From: Gemmatimonadales bacterium
GTDB taxonomy: Bacteria > Gemmatimonadota > Gemmatimonadetes > Longimicrobiales > Gaopeijiaceae
Reading direction: 5' to 3'
DNA length: 39,044 nucleotides
Assembly: GCA_007692605.1 (NCBI GenBank)
Contig: REBS01000099.1
Span: 1 to 39,044, forward strand
The notes below the pieces were generated by a model, which made no database searches, was not told the DNA's origin, and worked only from the letters and a program-made list of their open reading frames with translations. The position numbers and the translations under genes were made by a program. Positions 24,260 through 32,761 of the stretch are shown here, in pieces; the first letter of the stretch is position 1; each line of letters starts with the position of its first letter.

Positions 24260-25156
24260 ATGACGCGCCACCCCCTTCTCGAAGATCTCGTCGGAGGCAC
24301 CCCACTGATACGACTCCAGCGACTCCCTGGCGAGACCACGAACACGATACTGGTGAAGCTCGAGGGCAACAATCCGGCCGGCTCGGTGAAGGACCGCCCC
24401 GCGCTCAGCATGATCCGATGCGCCGAGGAGCGTGGCGAGATCCAGCCGGGCGACACCCTGATCGAGGCGACCAGCGGGAACACCGGCATCGCACTCGCGA
24501 TGGCGGCCGCGGTCCGCGGGTACCGCATGGTGCTCGTCGCCCCGGGCTCCGCGAGCAGAGAGAGGAAAGAGGCGATGACCGCGTACGGAGCCGAGCTCCT
24601 CGTGGTCTCCGAGGAGGGCGGGATGGAAGAGGCCCGGGACGTCGCGCTCCGCATGCAGGCCCAGGGCGAGGGCCGCGTCCTGGATCAGTTCGGGAATCCG
24701 GACAACCCCCGGGCGCATTACGAAGGGACCGGCCCCGAGATCTGGGAGCAGACCGGGGGGCGGATTACCCACTTCGTGAGCGCCATGGGCACGACCGGCA
24801 CGATCATGGGGGTTTCGCGGTATCTGAAAGAGCGAAATCCCGCGATCGAAATCGCCGGCCTGCAGCCGGAGGAGGGCTCGAGGATCCCCGGCATCCGACG
24901 CTGGCCCGAAGCCTATCGTCCGTCGATCTTCGACTCCGCACGAGTTGACCGGATCCTGCCGATGGACCAGGAGACCGCCGAGGAGACCACCCGGGCGCTG
25001 GCCTCCCGCGAAGGGATCCTGGCCGGCGTCTCCTCCGGGGGATGCGTGGCCGGAGCCCTCCGACTCTCGGACGAACTCGACGACGCGGTGATCGTGGCGA
25101 TCATCTGCGACCGTGGCGATCGGTACCTGTCGACTGGTATATTCACGAATCCCTGA
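24260..25156 (+). CDS. cysM: Cysteine synthase B (O-acetylserine sulfhydrylase)
   Basis: Close to CysM throughout: LEGNNPAGSVKDRPALSMI with PLP lysine 44, the substrate loop EATSGNTGIALAM, LDQFGNPDNPRAHYEGTGPEIWEQTGGRITHFVSAMGTTGTI, QPEEGSRIPGIRRWP, and the C-terminal AIICDRGDRYLSTGIF. The GSRIPGIRRWP and short C terminus separate CysM from CysK. It makes cysteine from O-acetylserine and sulfide, and in CysM enzymes also accepts thiosulfate. The ATG at 24260 aligns with the usual N terminus and length (298 residues); in-frame ATGs at 24209 and 24212 would add 16-17 residues, and none has a strong ribosome site. A carbonic anhydrase gene follows after 23 nt. Confidence 0.93.
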   Translation: MTRHPLLEDLVGGTPLIRLQRLPGETTNTILVKLEGNNPAGSVKDRPALSMIRCAEERGEIQPGDTLIEATSGNTGIALAMAAAVRGYRMVLVAPGSASRERKEAMTAYGAELLVVSEEGGMEEARDVALRMQAQGEGRVLDQFGNPDNPRAHYEGTGPEIWEQTGGRITHFVSAMGTTGTIMGVSRYLKERNPAIEIAGLQPEEGSRIPGIRRWPEAYRPSIFDSARVDRILPMDQETAEETTRALASREGILAGVSSGGCVAGALRLSDELDDAVIVAIICDRGDRYLSTGIFTNP

Positions 25157-25179
25157 CCCACCCCAATGGAGCCTGACGC

Positions 25180-25794
25180 ATGCCCCGCAACCTGCTCGAA
25201 GGGCTGACCCGATTCCGGTCCGAATACTTTCCTCAGCACGCCGAGGAATACCGCAGGCTGGTGTCCGAAGGCCAGCATCCGCGCACCCTCTTCATCGGGT
25301 GCGCGGACTCCCGCGTGGTCCCCGACGTGCTCACGGATACCGCTCCGGGCGATCTGTTCGTGGTCCGCAACGTCGGTAACCTGGTGCCCCCCTTCGAACT
25401 CGAGTCCGAGCGACACCACGGGGTCACCGCCGCCATCGAGTACGCGGTCGAGATCCTCGAGGTCGAGGAGATCATCATCTGCGGACACTCGCACTGCGGT
25501 GCCATCCGGTCGGTCTACGAGCCCCCGCCCGGGTCCCTGGCGCACCTGAGTCGCTGGCTGGATCTCGCGGCTCCGGCCCGGGTGGAGCACGACGGGCCCC
25601 TCACCGAGGAAGTCCTCCGGAAGACCGAACGGCGTTCGATCGTCATCCAGCTCGATCGGCTCATGGAGTTTCCGGCCGTGCGGCGCCGTGTCGAGGCCGG
25701 GACCCTGAAGCTCCAGGGCTGGCATTATCTCATCGAGACGGGCGAGGTCCAGATCCTCGACATTGAGCGCGGCGAGTTCGTGCCGCACGAATAG
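25180..25794 (+). CDS. Beta-class carbonic anhydrase
   Basis: The 204-residue enzyme has all beta-class zinc residues: Cys41, Asp43 and Arg45 in CADSR, His103 and Cys106 in GHSHCG, plus the VRNVGNLVPPFE loop and HHGVTAAIEYAVEIL. It interconverts CO2 and bicarbonate in the cytosol. GGAG lies 8 nt upstream of the ATG. The 23-nt gap from cysM suggests one transcript; supplying bicarbonate for biosynthesis is the generic role and no specific tie to cysteine synthesis is evident. Confidence 0.94.
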   Translation: MPRNLLEGLTRFRSEYFPQHAEEYRRLVSEGQHPRTLFIGCADSRVVPDVLTDTAPGDLFVVRNVGNLVPPFELESERHHGVTAAIEYAVEILEVEEIIICGHSHCGAIRSVYEPPPGSLAHLSRWLDLAAPARVEHDGPLTEEVLRKTERRSIVIQLDRLMEFPAVRRRVEAGTLKLQGWHYLIETGEVQILDIERGEFVPHE

Positions 25795-25816
25795 CCGCGA
25801 CGGGCGACCAGGGATC

Positions 25817-27484
25817 TCAGCGACGGATGGTCCCCACCGCCATCCCGACGTCGGTGAAGGGCAGGTCGACTGAATCCCAGTGTTCACCATCGGCCGAGGT
25901 TGCGAAGATCCCGAAATTTCCGGCGGAGTTCGATCCGACCACAACCCAGCGATCCCTCATCGCCGCCACGGCCGTCGGGAAGTGAGGTGTAGACGTCCCG
26001 TCGAAGGGTGAGGCGTGCGCGGTCCAGACGATACCGTCCGGGGAGCTCATGATCGAGGCGTCGCCCGTGCCCGCGGCGACCCAGAGGGCTCCGTTCCAGG
26101 CCAGGTCCGAGACCAGGTTCGTGATCGGCGCATCCCGGGGTGTCCAAGTGATCCCGTCCACCGAGGTCAGGATCGAGCTGGGGGCGGACCTTCGCTGGAC
26201 TCCGAGTACCCAGAGCTCCCCGTTCCAGCGAACCTGACGCGGCTGAGCGGTCCCGGGAAGGTCGACCTCGATCCAGCTCGCCCCGCCATTGTGCGAAACG
26301 ACAAGACTCGACGGGCCCGCGAGTCCACCCACGATCAAGGTCGAGCCGTTGCTGCCGATCACGGTGACTCCCCTCTCGAAGGGGGTGGGGATCGCGGACC
26401 ACTCGACTCCGTTCGGGCTCTGCATCAGCCCCACGTCGGGGTTCGGAGGGTTGGACCCGATATCCCGGACTCCGAGGAGCCAGCGATCCCCATCGTGATG
26501 GAGTGCCTGGGCACTGGGAACTCCGGGGCCGGGCAGCTCGACGGCGGTCCATCCGGTCGCTCCCTCGGACATCGCCAGCGTCCGAAAGCGAGCCGCGATC
26601 CAGTTGACCCCGTCGGTTGCCAGCTGTCGGGGGGCACCTGTGAACAGCTCCTCCGTCTCGGGATGCCAGTGCAATCCGTTCGTCGAAACCGCGAGGTTCG
26701 GACCCTCACCGCCTCCCGTGGCCATCCAGTACTCCTTCGCCTCGAAGAGTCCGAACGCACCCGTCTCGAGAAGCTCCGCCTCGGCCTCTCCCGCCTCTGC
26801 GTCGGTCCGATGGGATGCGGATGCGGCCCAGTCGCCCCCGCTCCGGTCGTGAATCGCCAGGAGTCTGGCGTCCACGGCCTCGGGGATCTCCGTGGGTTCG
26901 AAGCGAAGGTTCACTTCGAGCGGCATCTCGGGTGCGCGGCCCCCGGGCTCCAGCGTGAAGGACAGTCCGGGGATCGCATCGCCGGGAAGCTCGTCGGGAC
27001 GCAGTTCACGCAGGACCATCCGGGTGTCCTCGGCCAGCGCGCCGGCGGGGATCGTGACCGTCACCGGACCCTCCTCCACCCCGAGGCTTCCTCCGGCGGG
27101 GCCGATCACCCCGAGCCCGGTCACCACATGGACGGTGGCACTGGCATCCCGTCCGTCCGATCGGGCGGTGATCGTGGCCTGCCCCTCGGACCGTCCGGTG
27201 ACCCTTCCGTTGCTCGTCACGTCGGCAACCTCCGGATCCGAGGTCAGCCACTGAACCGGTCGCGAGAGCGCCTCGCCCCCTGCACCGCGCGGTGTGGCCT
27301 CCCACTCACCGGACGCTCCGATCGCAAGCGAATCGGTCGGAACCGACAGCTCCAGCGTGACAACGGAGGGCTCCGGGCTTTCGTTCTCGACCGGTGAGGT
27401 GGAATCGCTGCAACCGGACAGAAAATGGATCCCGATGACGAAAAGAAGGAGGAGAACGCAAGAATGGTGTCGACGCTCGGGCAT
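25817..27484 (-). CDS. Lipoprotein with Big_2, ZU5-like and beta-propeller (BNR-like) domains
   Basis: A lipoprotein signal (LSGC, Cys25) is followed by a Big_2 Ig-like domain (about 41-118), a ZU5-like segment (GPAGGSLGVEEGPVTVTIPAGAL, about 126-210) and a C-terminal propeller of repeated units (about 250-555), each with a pattern such as SxDGxxWTxxxxP: STNGLHWHP, SPNGVEWSA, SHNGGASWIE, SVDGITWTP, SPDGIVWTA, SADGEHWDS. These resemble BNR/sialidase-type or photosystem-stability-type blades. AAGGA lies 6 nt upstream of the ATG. It is probably an outer-membrane surface protein; enzymatic activity cannot be inferred since no catalytic residue set is visible. Confidence 0.87.
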   Translation of the reverse strand: MPERRHHSCVLLLLFVIGIHFLSGCSDSTSPVENESPEPSVVTLELSVPTDSLAIGASGEWEATPRGAGGEALSRPVQWLTSDPEVADVTSNGRVTGRSEGQATITARSDGRDASATVHVVTGLGVIGPAGGSLGVEEGPVTVTIPAGALAEDTRMVLRELRPDELPGDAIPGLSFTLEPGGRAPEMPLEVNLRFEPTEIPEAVDARLLAIHDRSGGDWAASASHRTDAEAGEAEAELLETGAFGLFEAKEYWMATGGGEGPNLAVSTNGLHWHPETEELFTGAPRQLATDGVNWIAARFRTLAMSEGATGWTAVELPGPGVPSAQALHHDGDRWLLGVRDIGSNPPNPDVGLMQSPNGVEWSAIPTPFERGVTVIGSNGSTLIVGGLAGPSSLVVSHNGGASWIEVDLPGTAQPRQVRWNGELWVLGVQRRSAPSSILTSVDGITWTPRDAPITNLVSDLAWNGALWVAAGTGDASIMSSPDGIVWTAHASPFDGTSTPHFPTAVAAMRDRWVVVGSNSAGNFGIFATSADGEHWDSVDLPFTDVGMAVGTIRR

Positions 27485-27654
27485 GGGGTGTCCTTGTGAC
27501 GATGCGAGGGGGCATGGGAGACGACGGGCCTCCCGATCCTGTCGGAGTGGCGGGGATTCCTGCGCAGCGAGGAAGCTCCCTCCATAGGGGTAAACAGGAT
27601 TTTGGCCGAAACTCCGTCACGGGGGGTGACGCGGCCTGGAGGCGACCGAAGGGT

Positions 27655-29064
27655 TCAGCTCCCGGCGGGACGGGGGTCGGGGTCGGGGATCCCTCCCGCC
27701 CCGACCAGCTCCTCGATGGCCCGCACCACGTTCGGATCGAGCGCGACGCCGTCGAGCTCGTGCAGGATTCCCATGGCCCGCTCCGGGCCCATCCCGTCGC
27801 GATAGGGGCGGTGCGCCGTGAGCGCCTCGTAGATGTCGGACACTCCCAGGATCCGGTCTCCCAGCCCGAGCTGGTCCGCCTCGTATCCCCAGGGATACCC
27901 GGTTCCGTCGAGGCGCTCGTGGTGCACCGCCGACATCCGGGCAATCCCCGCGAAGACCGACACCTGGCCGACCACGGTGAGCGTCAGGACCGGGTGCCGC
28001 TCGACCTGGGTCCGCTCCTCGGGGGTCAGGGGTCCGTTCTTGTCCAGGATCAGGTTCGACACGCCCAGCTTTCCGATGTCGTGCAGAAGCCCGGCCCGGT
28101 ACAGGTCCCGAGTCTCGTCGGCGTCGAGACCCATGTGCTCCGCGAGCCTCCGGGCGATTGCCGCGACCCGTGTCGAGTGCGCCGCGGTGAAGGGCGTCTT
28201 GGCGTCGACCACCGCGGCAAAGGCCTCGGCCACTCGATCCACCCCGGCGTCGTCGACCCGCACCACGCGATCCTCGGGCTCCTCGGCCGCGAGCCGTCCC
28301 AGCGCATTCTCGCCGTAGAGGGCTGCCCACCACTCCGGGTCGTCGGCCCAGTCGTCGAGGGTCGCGACGATCTCCGGATCGAACCATCGTCCCTGCCGAT
28401 CCCGGGCCACCTCCAGCGCCCGCTGCCACCCCTCTCGCGCGGCGAATACCTCGAGGGTCTGGGCCAGCGACGCAATCCTCGCCAGCACCGGAATGCCGGG
28501 TCCGGACAGCCCCCGCGCCGCGCCGTTGCCGTCCCACTGCTCATCCAGACACCGCACCGCCTCGATCGTGGCGGTCGGAAATCCGAGCGAGCGACAGATC
28601 TCGGCCCCGCGCTCGCATCGGATTCGGATCAGCTCGCTGCCGGCCCCCTGGTCGGAGCGTGCCATGTGCAGCACCTGCCGGATCCGGGCCATCAACCCCC
28701 GCCCGAGCGCCGCGTTCTTCAGGGCGAAGAGCCGCATGCGCACGGGGTCGGTCCAGTCCTCGACCTTGAGGTTGCGCTTCACCTCGTGATCGTCGGACCC
28801 GAAGAAGGTGGCGGTGGCGTGGGCGTTGCTCGAACACCCCGCATCCTTCATCAGGAGCGAGTAGTACAGGTCCGAACGGGTCGCGGCGTCGAGCCCCAGC
28901 GTCCGGCCGATCCGCATCCCCACCAGGCAGGTGCGGACGGAGTGTCCCCAGGGCTGCCCCTCGGTCAGGTCCAGTGCATGCGAGAGCGCGCCGAGCAGCT
29001 CCGAAAGGAGGACGCGGTCGCCGTCGGGGGGCGCCGCGGCTGCGGCATCGGGGGGTGTGGTCAC
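27655..29064 (-). CDS. Tandem HD-GYP protein with degenerate first half
   Basis: The second half (about 275-460) is a complete HD-GYP phosphodiesterase: LLHDIGKLGVSN (His328, Asp329), ERHPVLT, and HHERLDGTGYPWG. It should degrade cyclic di-GMP. The first half (about 20-235) has the same order of elements in altered form: GHSVRTCLVGMRIG, LLMKDAGCSSNAH where the HD pair is replaced by Lys-Asp, and EQWDGNGAARGLSG where HHExxxGxGYP would be. It is thus a probable catalytically dead, sensory or scaffolding HD-GYP fold. No receiver, PAS or membrane segment is present. The start is a GTG at 29064 without a strong ribosome site, so a nearby start cannot be excluded. Confidence 0.88.
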   Translation of the reverse strand: MTTPPDAAAAAPPDGDRVLLSELLGALSHALDLTEGQPWGHSVRTCLVGMRIGRTLGLDAATRSDLYYSLLMKDAGCSSNAHATATFFGSDDHEVKRNLKVEDWTDPVRMRLFALKNAALGRGLMARIRQVLHMARSDQGAGSELIRIRCERGAEICRSLGFPTATIEAVRCLDEQWDGNGAARGLSGPGIPVLARIASLAQTLEVFAAREGWQRALEVARDRQGRWFDPEIVATLDDWADDPEWWAALYGENALGRLAAEEPEDRVVRVDDAGVDRVAEAFAAVVDAKTPFTAAHSTRVAAIARRLAEHMGLDADETRDLYRAGLLHDIGKLGVSNLILDKNGPLTPEERTQVERHPVLTLTVVGQVSVFAGIARMSAVHHERLDGTGYPWGYEADQLGLGDRILGVSDIYEALTAHRPYRDGMGPERAMGILHELDGVALDPNVVRAIEELVGAGGIPDPDPRPAGS

Positions 29065-29187
29065 GTGGGCCGGCAGGAGAAATGAGAGTCGGGGGTGGCT
29101 CTGAGCGCCCGCGATGGATAGCCTTTCCGAAGCCCCCCGTCGGGAATCGCCCGAGAGCCGGGGGCCCGGATCCCACCACGTCCAATC

Positions 29188-29580
29188 ATGTCATACCCGT
29201 CCAGCCCTGTCCAGCGAATCCTGGCCATCCTCCTCATGATCTGGGTGGGTGGCGTCGCGGCATCGGGAGCGTCGGCGGCGGTCGGCGCGCTCCTCGCATC
29301 GGGTGGCGCCGCGGTCTTCCTCGCGCTCCTCCTCGGTGCCGGGCGAAGGGCGCGGGAGCGCGCGGTCGAGATCGCACTCGCCGACACCCGCACCATGCTC
29401 CAGGAGCGGCTGTCGGGGCACGTCCATCAACTGCTTCGCGCCGCCGCCGCCCCCGACCGTGCGCTCGATGCCCGCGAGCGCGCCCGTCTGGCCGACGTCG
29501 TGAACGCGGCCCGCGAGATCGAGGCCACTCTCGACGTGCTCTCGGTCCACTCGCTTCGGGGCTGGCGAACGTCGCGGTGA
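29188..29580 (+). CDS. Small two-helix membrane protein of unknown function
   Basis: A 130-residue protein with two adjacent hydrophobic segments (about 10-33 and 35-50) rich in Ala and Gly, followed by a charged, mostly helical cytosolic tail (about 52-125; RARERAVEIALADTRTMLQERLSGHVHQLL and later) that could form a coiled coil. I do not recognise the family. It is divergent from the HD-GYP gene and 51 nt upstream of serC on the same strand. Codon use resembles its neighbours. Confidence 0.6.
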   Translation: MSYPSSPVQRILAILLMIWVGGVAASGASAAVGALLASGGAAVFLALLLGAGRRARERAVEIALADTRTMLQERLSGHVHQLLRAAAAPDRALDARERARLADVVNAAREIEATLDVLSVHSLRGWRTSR

Positions 29581-29631
29581 CCGGATCGCCCCGAACCCTT
29601 TCCATCTCCCCCCCTTCCTACATCGGATACG

Positions 29632-30756
29632 ATGAGCGCCACGCCCCCCATCGCCTTCACGACCGGCCCCTCGCAGCTCCATCCGCTCGTGGCGGATGAA
29701 CTCGCGGCCGCGGCCTCCGACGGCACCCTCTCCGACAGCCACCGGAGCCCCCGCTTCCGGTCGCAGGTCGCCCGCACCGTCGAAGCCCTCCGCGCGCTCC
29801 TCGACATCCCCCCCGACCACCGCGTCCTCTTCTGCGCCTCGGCCTCGGAGGCGATGGAGCGAATCGTACAGGGCACCGTCCGCGACCGCAGCCTCCACCT
29901 GGTCAACGGTGCCTTCGCCCGGCGCTTCCACCGCATCTCGCAGAATCTGGGCTTCGCGGCCTCGGCCATCGAGCGTCCTGACGGAGAGGGCTACGACGCC
30001 GATCACCCCCTTCCCGGGATCGACGCTCCCGGAAGCGAAGGCCCCCCGCAGCTCGTGGCGATGACCCAGAACGAGACGAGCACCGGGGTGCGCATCCGAC
30101 CCGACGCCATCCACGCCCTGGCCGACCGGGTGCGCGCGGCAGGTGCGCTCGCCGCCGTCGACCTCGTGAGCGGCTGGCCGGTCGAAGCCGTCGACCCTGC
30201 CCGAGTCGATGCGGGCTTCTTCTCGATCCAGAAGGCCTTCGGGCTCCCCGCCGGACTCGGAGTGATCGTGGCCTCGCCGGCGCTCGTGGAGCGCAGCCGT
30301 GCGCTCCAGACCGCGGGGCGATCGGTCGGTGGCTACCAGCACCTGCCCGCCCTGGCCGACGCGGCCGACGGGAGCCAGACCGTGGCCACCCCGAACATGC
30401 TGGGGATCCGGCTCCTGGGCCGGGTGGCCGAGGACTACCTGGAGCGTGGGATCGACGCGATCCGGGCCGAGACCGATGGTAAGGCCCGGGCGCTCTGGGA
30501 CGCCATCGACGACCTCCCCGGCCTGCACCCCTTCGTGCGCGGGGCCGATGCCGACCGGATCCGCTCCCGCACCATCCTGGTGGTCGAGACCGAGCCGTCC
30601 GCCGACCCCGTGCGGGCCGCCCTGCGTGACCGCGGGTTCCTGGTCAGCGACGGCTACGGCCCATGGAAGGGACGGCAGCTGCGCATCGCCAACTTCCCCT
30701 CGCATTCGCCGGAGGCGATGGAGGCGCTGATCCGTGCGCTTCGCGACTCGGCATGA
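29632..30756 (+). CDS. serC: Phosphoserine aminotransferase
   Basis: Fold-type I class V aminotransferase with SerC-like features: FTTGPSQLHP at the N terminus, the aromatic/TSTG region MTQNETSTGVRI, AVDLVSGWPVEAVD and the PLP lysine motif FFSIQKAFGLPAGLGVIVASP (Lys201), close to the QKxFGLPAGLG signature of phosphoserine aminotransferase. It would convert 3-phosphohydroxypyruvate to phosphoserine with glutamate as donor. The ATG at 29632 gives 374 residues, the usual length. Its 3' end is followed by a hairpin and a duplicated piece of the converging DUF1328 gene's tail. Confidence 0.88.
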   Translation: MSATPPIAFTTGPSQLHPLVADELAAAASDGTLSDSHRSPRFRSQVARTVEALRALLDIPPDHRVLFCASASEAMERIVQGTVRDRSLHLVNGAFARRFHRISQNLGFAASAIERPDGEGYDADHPLPGIDAPGSEGPPQLVAMTQNETSTGVRIRPDAIHALADRVRAAGALAAVDLVSGWPVEAVDPARVDAGFFSIQKAFGLPAGLGVIVASPALVERSRALQTAGRSVGGYQHLPALADAADGSQTVATPNMLGIRLLGRVAEDYLERGIDAIRAETDGKARALWDAIDDLPGLHPFVRGADADRIRSRTILVVETEPSADPVRAALRDRGFLVSDGYGPWKGRQLRIANFPSHSPEAMEALIRALRDSA

Positions 30757-30761
30757 GTCGG

Positions 30762-30787
30762 GTGGCTGCCACTCAGGTGACAGCCAC
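30762..30787. terminator. Stem-loop after serC
   Basis: GTGGCTG (30762-30768) pairs with CAGCCAC (30781-30787); inside, after a one-base mismatch, CAC/GTG closes a four-base loop. It lies 5 nt after the serC stop in the 46-nt gap to the convergent DUF1328 stop. No T-run follows. Confidence 0.4.
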
Positions 30788-30816
30788 TCCGATGGTGGCC
30801 CCTCAGGTGGCAGCCA
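30772..30816. repeat. 15-bp direct repeat around the DUF1328 stop codon
   Basis: CTCAGGTGACAGCCA (30772-30786) and CTCAGGTGGCAGCCA (30802-30816) match at 14 of 15 positions, 30 bp apart. The right copy encodes the last codons and stop of the DUF1328 protein on the minus strand; the left copy is a duplicate beyond the stop. Confidence 0.75.
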
Positions 30817-30976
30817 TGCCTCCGAGCAGGCCCATCACCAGGGCGATCAGCAGGAAGATCAGGAAGATGTAGAAGAGGATTTTCGCGATCCCCGCCGCTG
30901 CGGCGGAGATCCCGGTGAATCCGAAGAGCCCGGCGATCAGGGCGAGGACCAGGAAGACGACGATCCAGGTGATCAT
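30803..30976 (-). CDS. DUF1328 (YtjA-type) small membrane protein
   Basis: A 57-residue protein of two closely spaced membrane helices, MITWIVVFLVLALIAGLFGFTGISAA and AKILFYIFLIFLLIALVMGLLGG in outline, which is the DUF1328/YtjA pattern (WIVVFLVLALIAGLFGFTG). GGGAG lies 8 nt upstream of the ATG at 30976. Function is unknown. It follows the NmrA-like gene by 37 nt on the same strand. It is smaller than the general length cutoff of many gene callers but well supported by the family match. Confidence 0.88.
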   Translation of the reverse strand: MITWIVVFLVLALIAGLFGFTGISAAAAGIAKILFYIFLIFLLIALVMGLLGGMAAT

Positions 30977-31013
30977 GGTGGTTACTCCCTTGATGAGGGG
31001 GCATCGGCCCCCG

Positions 31014-31877
31014 TCAGTGCCAGGCCGAGGGGTCCTCGGCGGCGAAGTCCTCGAAGCTGTGGGGTGCGCGGCCGAGCACCGTTTCGATATCGGCCACGAC
31101 CGGGGCCCGGCCGCCTTCCCGGATCGAGCTGAAGAGCCGCAGGATGATCTCGACCTCGGAATCATTCCAGCCGGAGTCGGCCAGCACGGCTTCGAATTCG
31201 GCGTCGTCGATCGGCTCGTAGGTGATCTCGCGACCGGCGACCTTCGAGATCATCTGGGCGGCCTCGGTAATCGTGAGCGCTTCGGGGCCCGTCAGGGTGA
31301 ACTCCTGTCCGAACAGATCGGCAGAGGTGAGCGCCCGCGCCGCGACGGCGGCGACGTCGCGCACGTCGACCAGGCTCGCACGCCCGTCCCCGGCCGGCAG
31401 CCGGATGCGACCCTCCTCGCCGATCTCACGCGCGATGAAGCCGGAGTGGAAGTTCTGCATGTAGAGGTTGGGTCGCAGGATGGTGTGGCGGGTGTCCTGG
31501 GCCTCGAGGTGCCGTTCCAGCCGGCGCAGCGCGAGCTCCTCGATCTCGGGTACGGCCATCCCGCTCAGGAGCACCACGTGCTCGACACGGGTGCTGACCG
31601 CCCAGTCCAGAAAGGGTGCGATCGTGTTGTAGGCGTCGGGGCTGAAGGGGGGCGGCATCAGGAAGACCCGTTCGGCCCACATGAGGGCGTCGTCGTAGGT
31701 CTCGGTGCGGTTGTAGTTGAGCTCGACGACCTCGACCTCGGGGGGGAAGAGGGCTCGACCGGTTTCGGGGTTCCGGGTGCCGGCCTTCACCTCGACTCCG
31801 GCCTCGAGGAGTCGGGGCACCAGCTCGCGCCCGATCTTTCCAGTGGCTCCGGTGACCAGGATCTTCTCGGTTGCCAA
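31014..31877 (-). CDS. NmrA-family NAD(P)-binding oxidoreductase/regulator
   Basis: A 287-residue atypical short-chain dehydrogenase: ILVTGATGKIGRELV (GATGxxG, Rossmann motif), then KAGTRNPE, RVFLMPPP, VVLLSGMAV, ILRPNLYMQNF and VDVRDVAAVAARAL, as in NmrA/QOR2-like proteins. Such proteins bind NAD(P) and either reduce quinone-like compounds or sense redox state; the usual SDR Tyr-xxx-Lys pair is absent, so a non-catalytic or quinone-reductase role is more likely. The start codon appears to be TTG at 31877 with GGAGG 4 nt upstream. Confidence 0.85.
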   Translation of the reverse strand: MATEKILVTGATGKIGRELVPRLLEAGVEVKAGTRNPETGRALFPPEVEVVELNYNRTETYDDALMWAERVFLMPPPFSPDAYNTIAPFLDWAVSTRVEHVVLLSGMAVPEIEELALRRLERHLEAQDTRHTILRPNLYMQNFHSGFIAREIGEEGRIRLPAGDGRASLVDVRDVAAVAARALTSADLFGQEFTLTGPEALTITEAAQMISKVAGREITYEPIDDAEFEAVLADSGWNDSEVEIILRLFSSIREGGRAPVVADIETVLGRAPHSFEDFAAEDPSAWH

Positions 31878-31996
31878 TGTGCCTCCGGGGGTCGACGCTC
31901 AGGGGATGGGTGAAGGTCGCAGCGGAAGCCTCGACGGCTTCAGCGAACCGACCATCGAAAGCTGTGTGGTCGGCCCCGGAGTCGCAAGCCGTCGGC

Positions 31997-32707
31997 TCAG
32001 CCGGACTCCCACGCACGCACCAGGGTGGCCCAGTGTCGCTCGGCGGCCCGGGCCAGCTCGGGTTCCTTGAGCAGGGATCGGTGCAGTCGGGCGATGGTGC
32101 GGGGGGCCCAGCCTCCCCCGGGTCGGCGCAGGCGCCCCTTGTCCCAGTCGATCAGCCAGACCCCGCCGGCGTCGCCCACCAGGATGTTGCGGACGTTCAG
32201 GTCGGCGTGGTGGGCACCCGCGTCGTGGAAGCGCCGGATCGTGCGGCCCACCTCGACCCAGCCGGCGCCACCGAACCCCCCGTCCCGGATCGCCCGGGCC
32301 AGCGTGCGGGTGTCCGGAATCTCGACGGTGAGCAGGTCGGCCCGATAGATGGGTCCCCTCCGGTGGATGCGGGCTCCGACCGGGCGGGGCACCGGCAGGT
32401 CCTCTTCGAACAGATCGGAGAGGAGGGTGAGCTCCCGATGGGGGCGGCTGCGCTTCAGCCCCGTCCAGAGGTAGGCGTCGTCGTTGAGGCGGGCCAGGAG
32501 TCCGCCCCGCCAATAGTGACGGAGCACGAGTCCGACCCCGTCGTGCTCGAAGAACCAGGCGGTGCGACGGCCGGTGCTCGTGCCCGAGATTCGCCCTTCG
32601 GCCCGCAGGGTGTCGGGGTCGTAGTGTCGGGCTTCGGGGCTGACCGGGGCATCGGGAGCTTCGAGAAACCAGGTCGACCCGCTCCGGCGCACGGTGGGCG
32701 CCGTCAT
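31997..32707 (-). CDS. kdkA: 3-deoxy-D-manno-octulosonic acid (Kdo) kinase
   Basis: A 236-residue kinase-like protein with the KdkA/WaaP pattern: VLRHYWRGGLLARL, LPVPRPVGARI, YRADLLTVEIPDTRTLA, the catalytic loop FHDAGAHHADLNVRNILV (Asp169, Asn171) and the metal-binding WLIDWDKG (Asp187). It should phosphorylate Kdo in the LPS core using ATP, at the inner face of the cytoplasmic membrane. Its presence supports an LPS-bearing outer membrane. No other LPS core genes are adjacent. It lies 54 nt downstream of a nucleotide-transporter-like gene on the same strand. Confidence 0.9.
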   Translation of the reverse strand: MTAPTVRRSGSTWFLEAPDAPVSPEARHYDPDTLRAEGRISGTSTGRRTAWFFEHDGVGLVLRHYWRGGLLARLNDDAYLWTGLKRSRPHRELTLLSDLFEEDLPVPRPVGARIHRRGPIYRADLLTVEIPDTRTLARAIRDGGFGGAGWVEVGRTIRRFHDAGAHHADLNVRNILVGDAGGVWLIDWDKGRLRRPGGGWAPRTIARLHRSLLKEPELARAAERHWATLVRAWESG

Positions 32708-32761
32708 CGGGCCGTGTACGTCCGAGCGCTCACTCGGGGCCCCGAGGCCTCGGACGAGACC

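Noticed and set aside
29191-30705. 504-codon open frame antisense to serC
   Set aside because: Composition and lack of stops follow from serC's codon pattern; no domain or start signal, whereas serC has the PLP-lysine motif.
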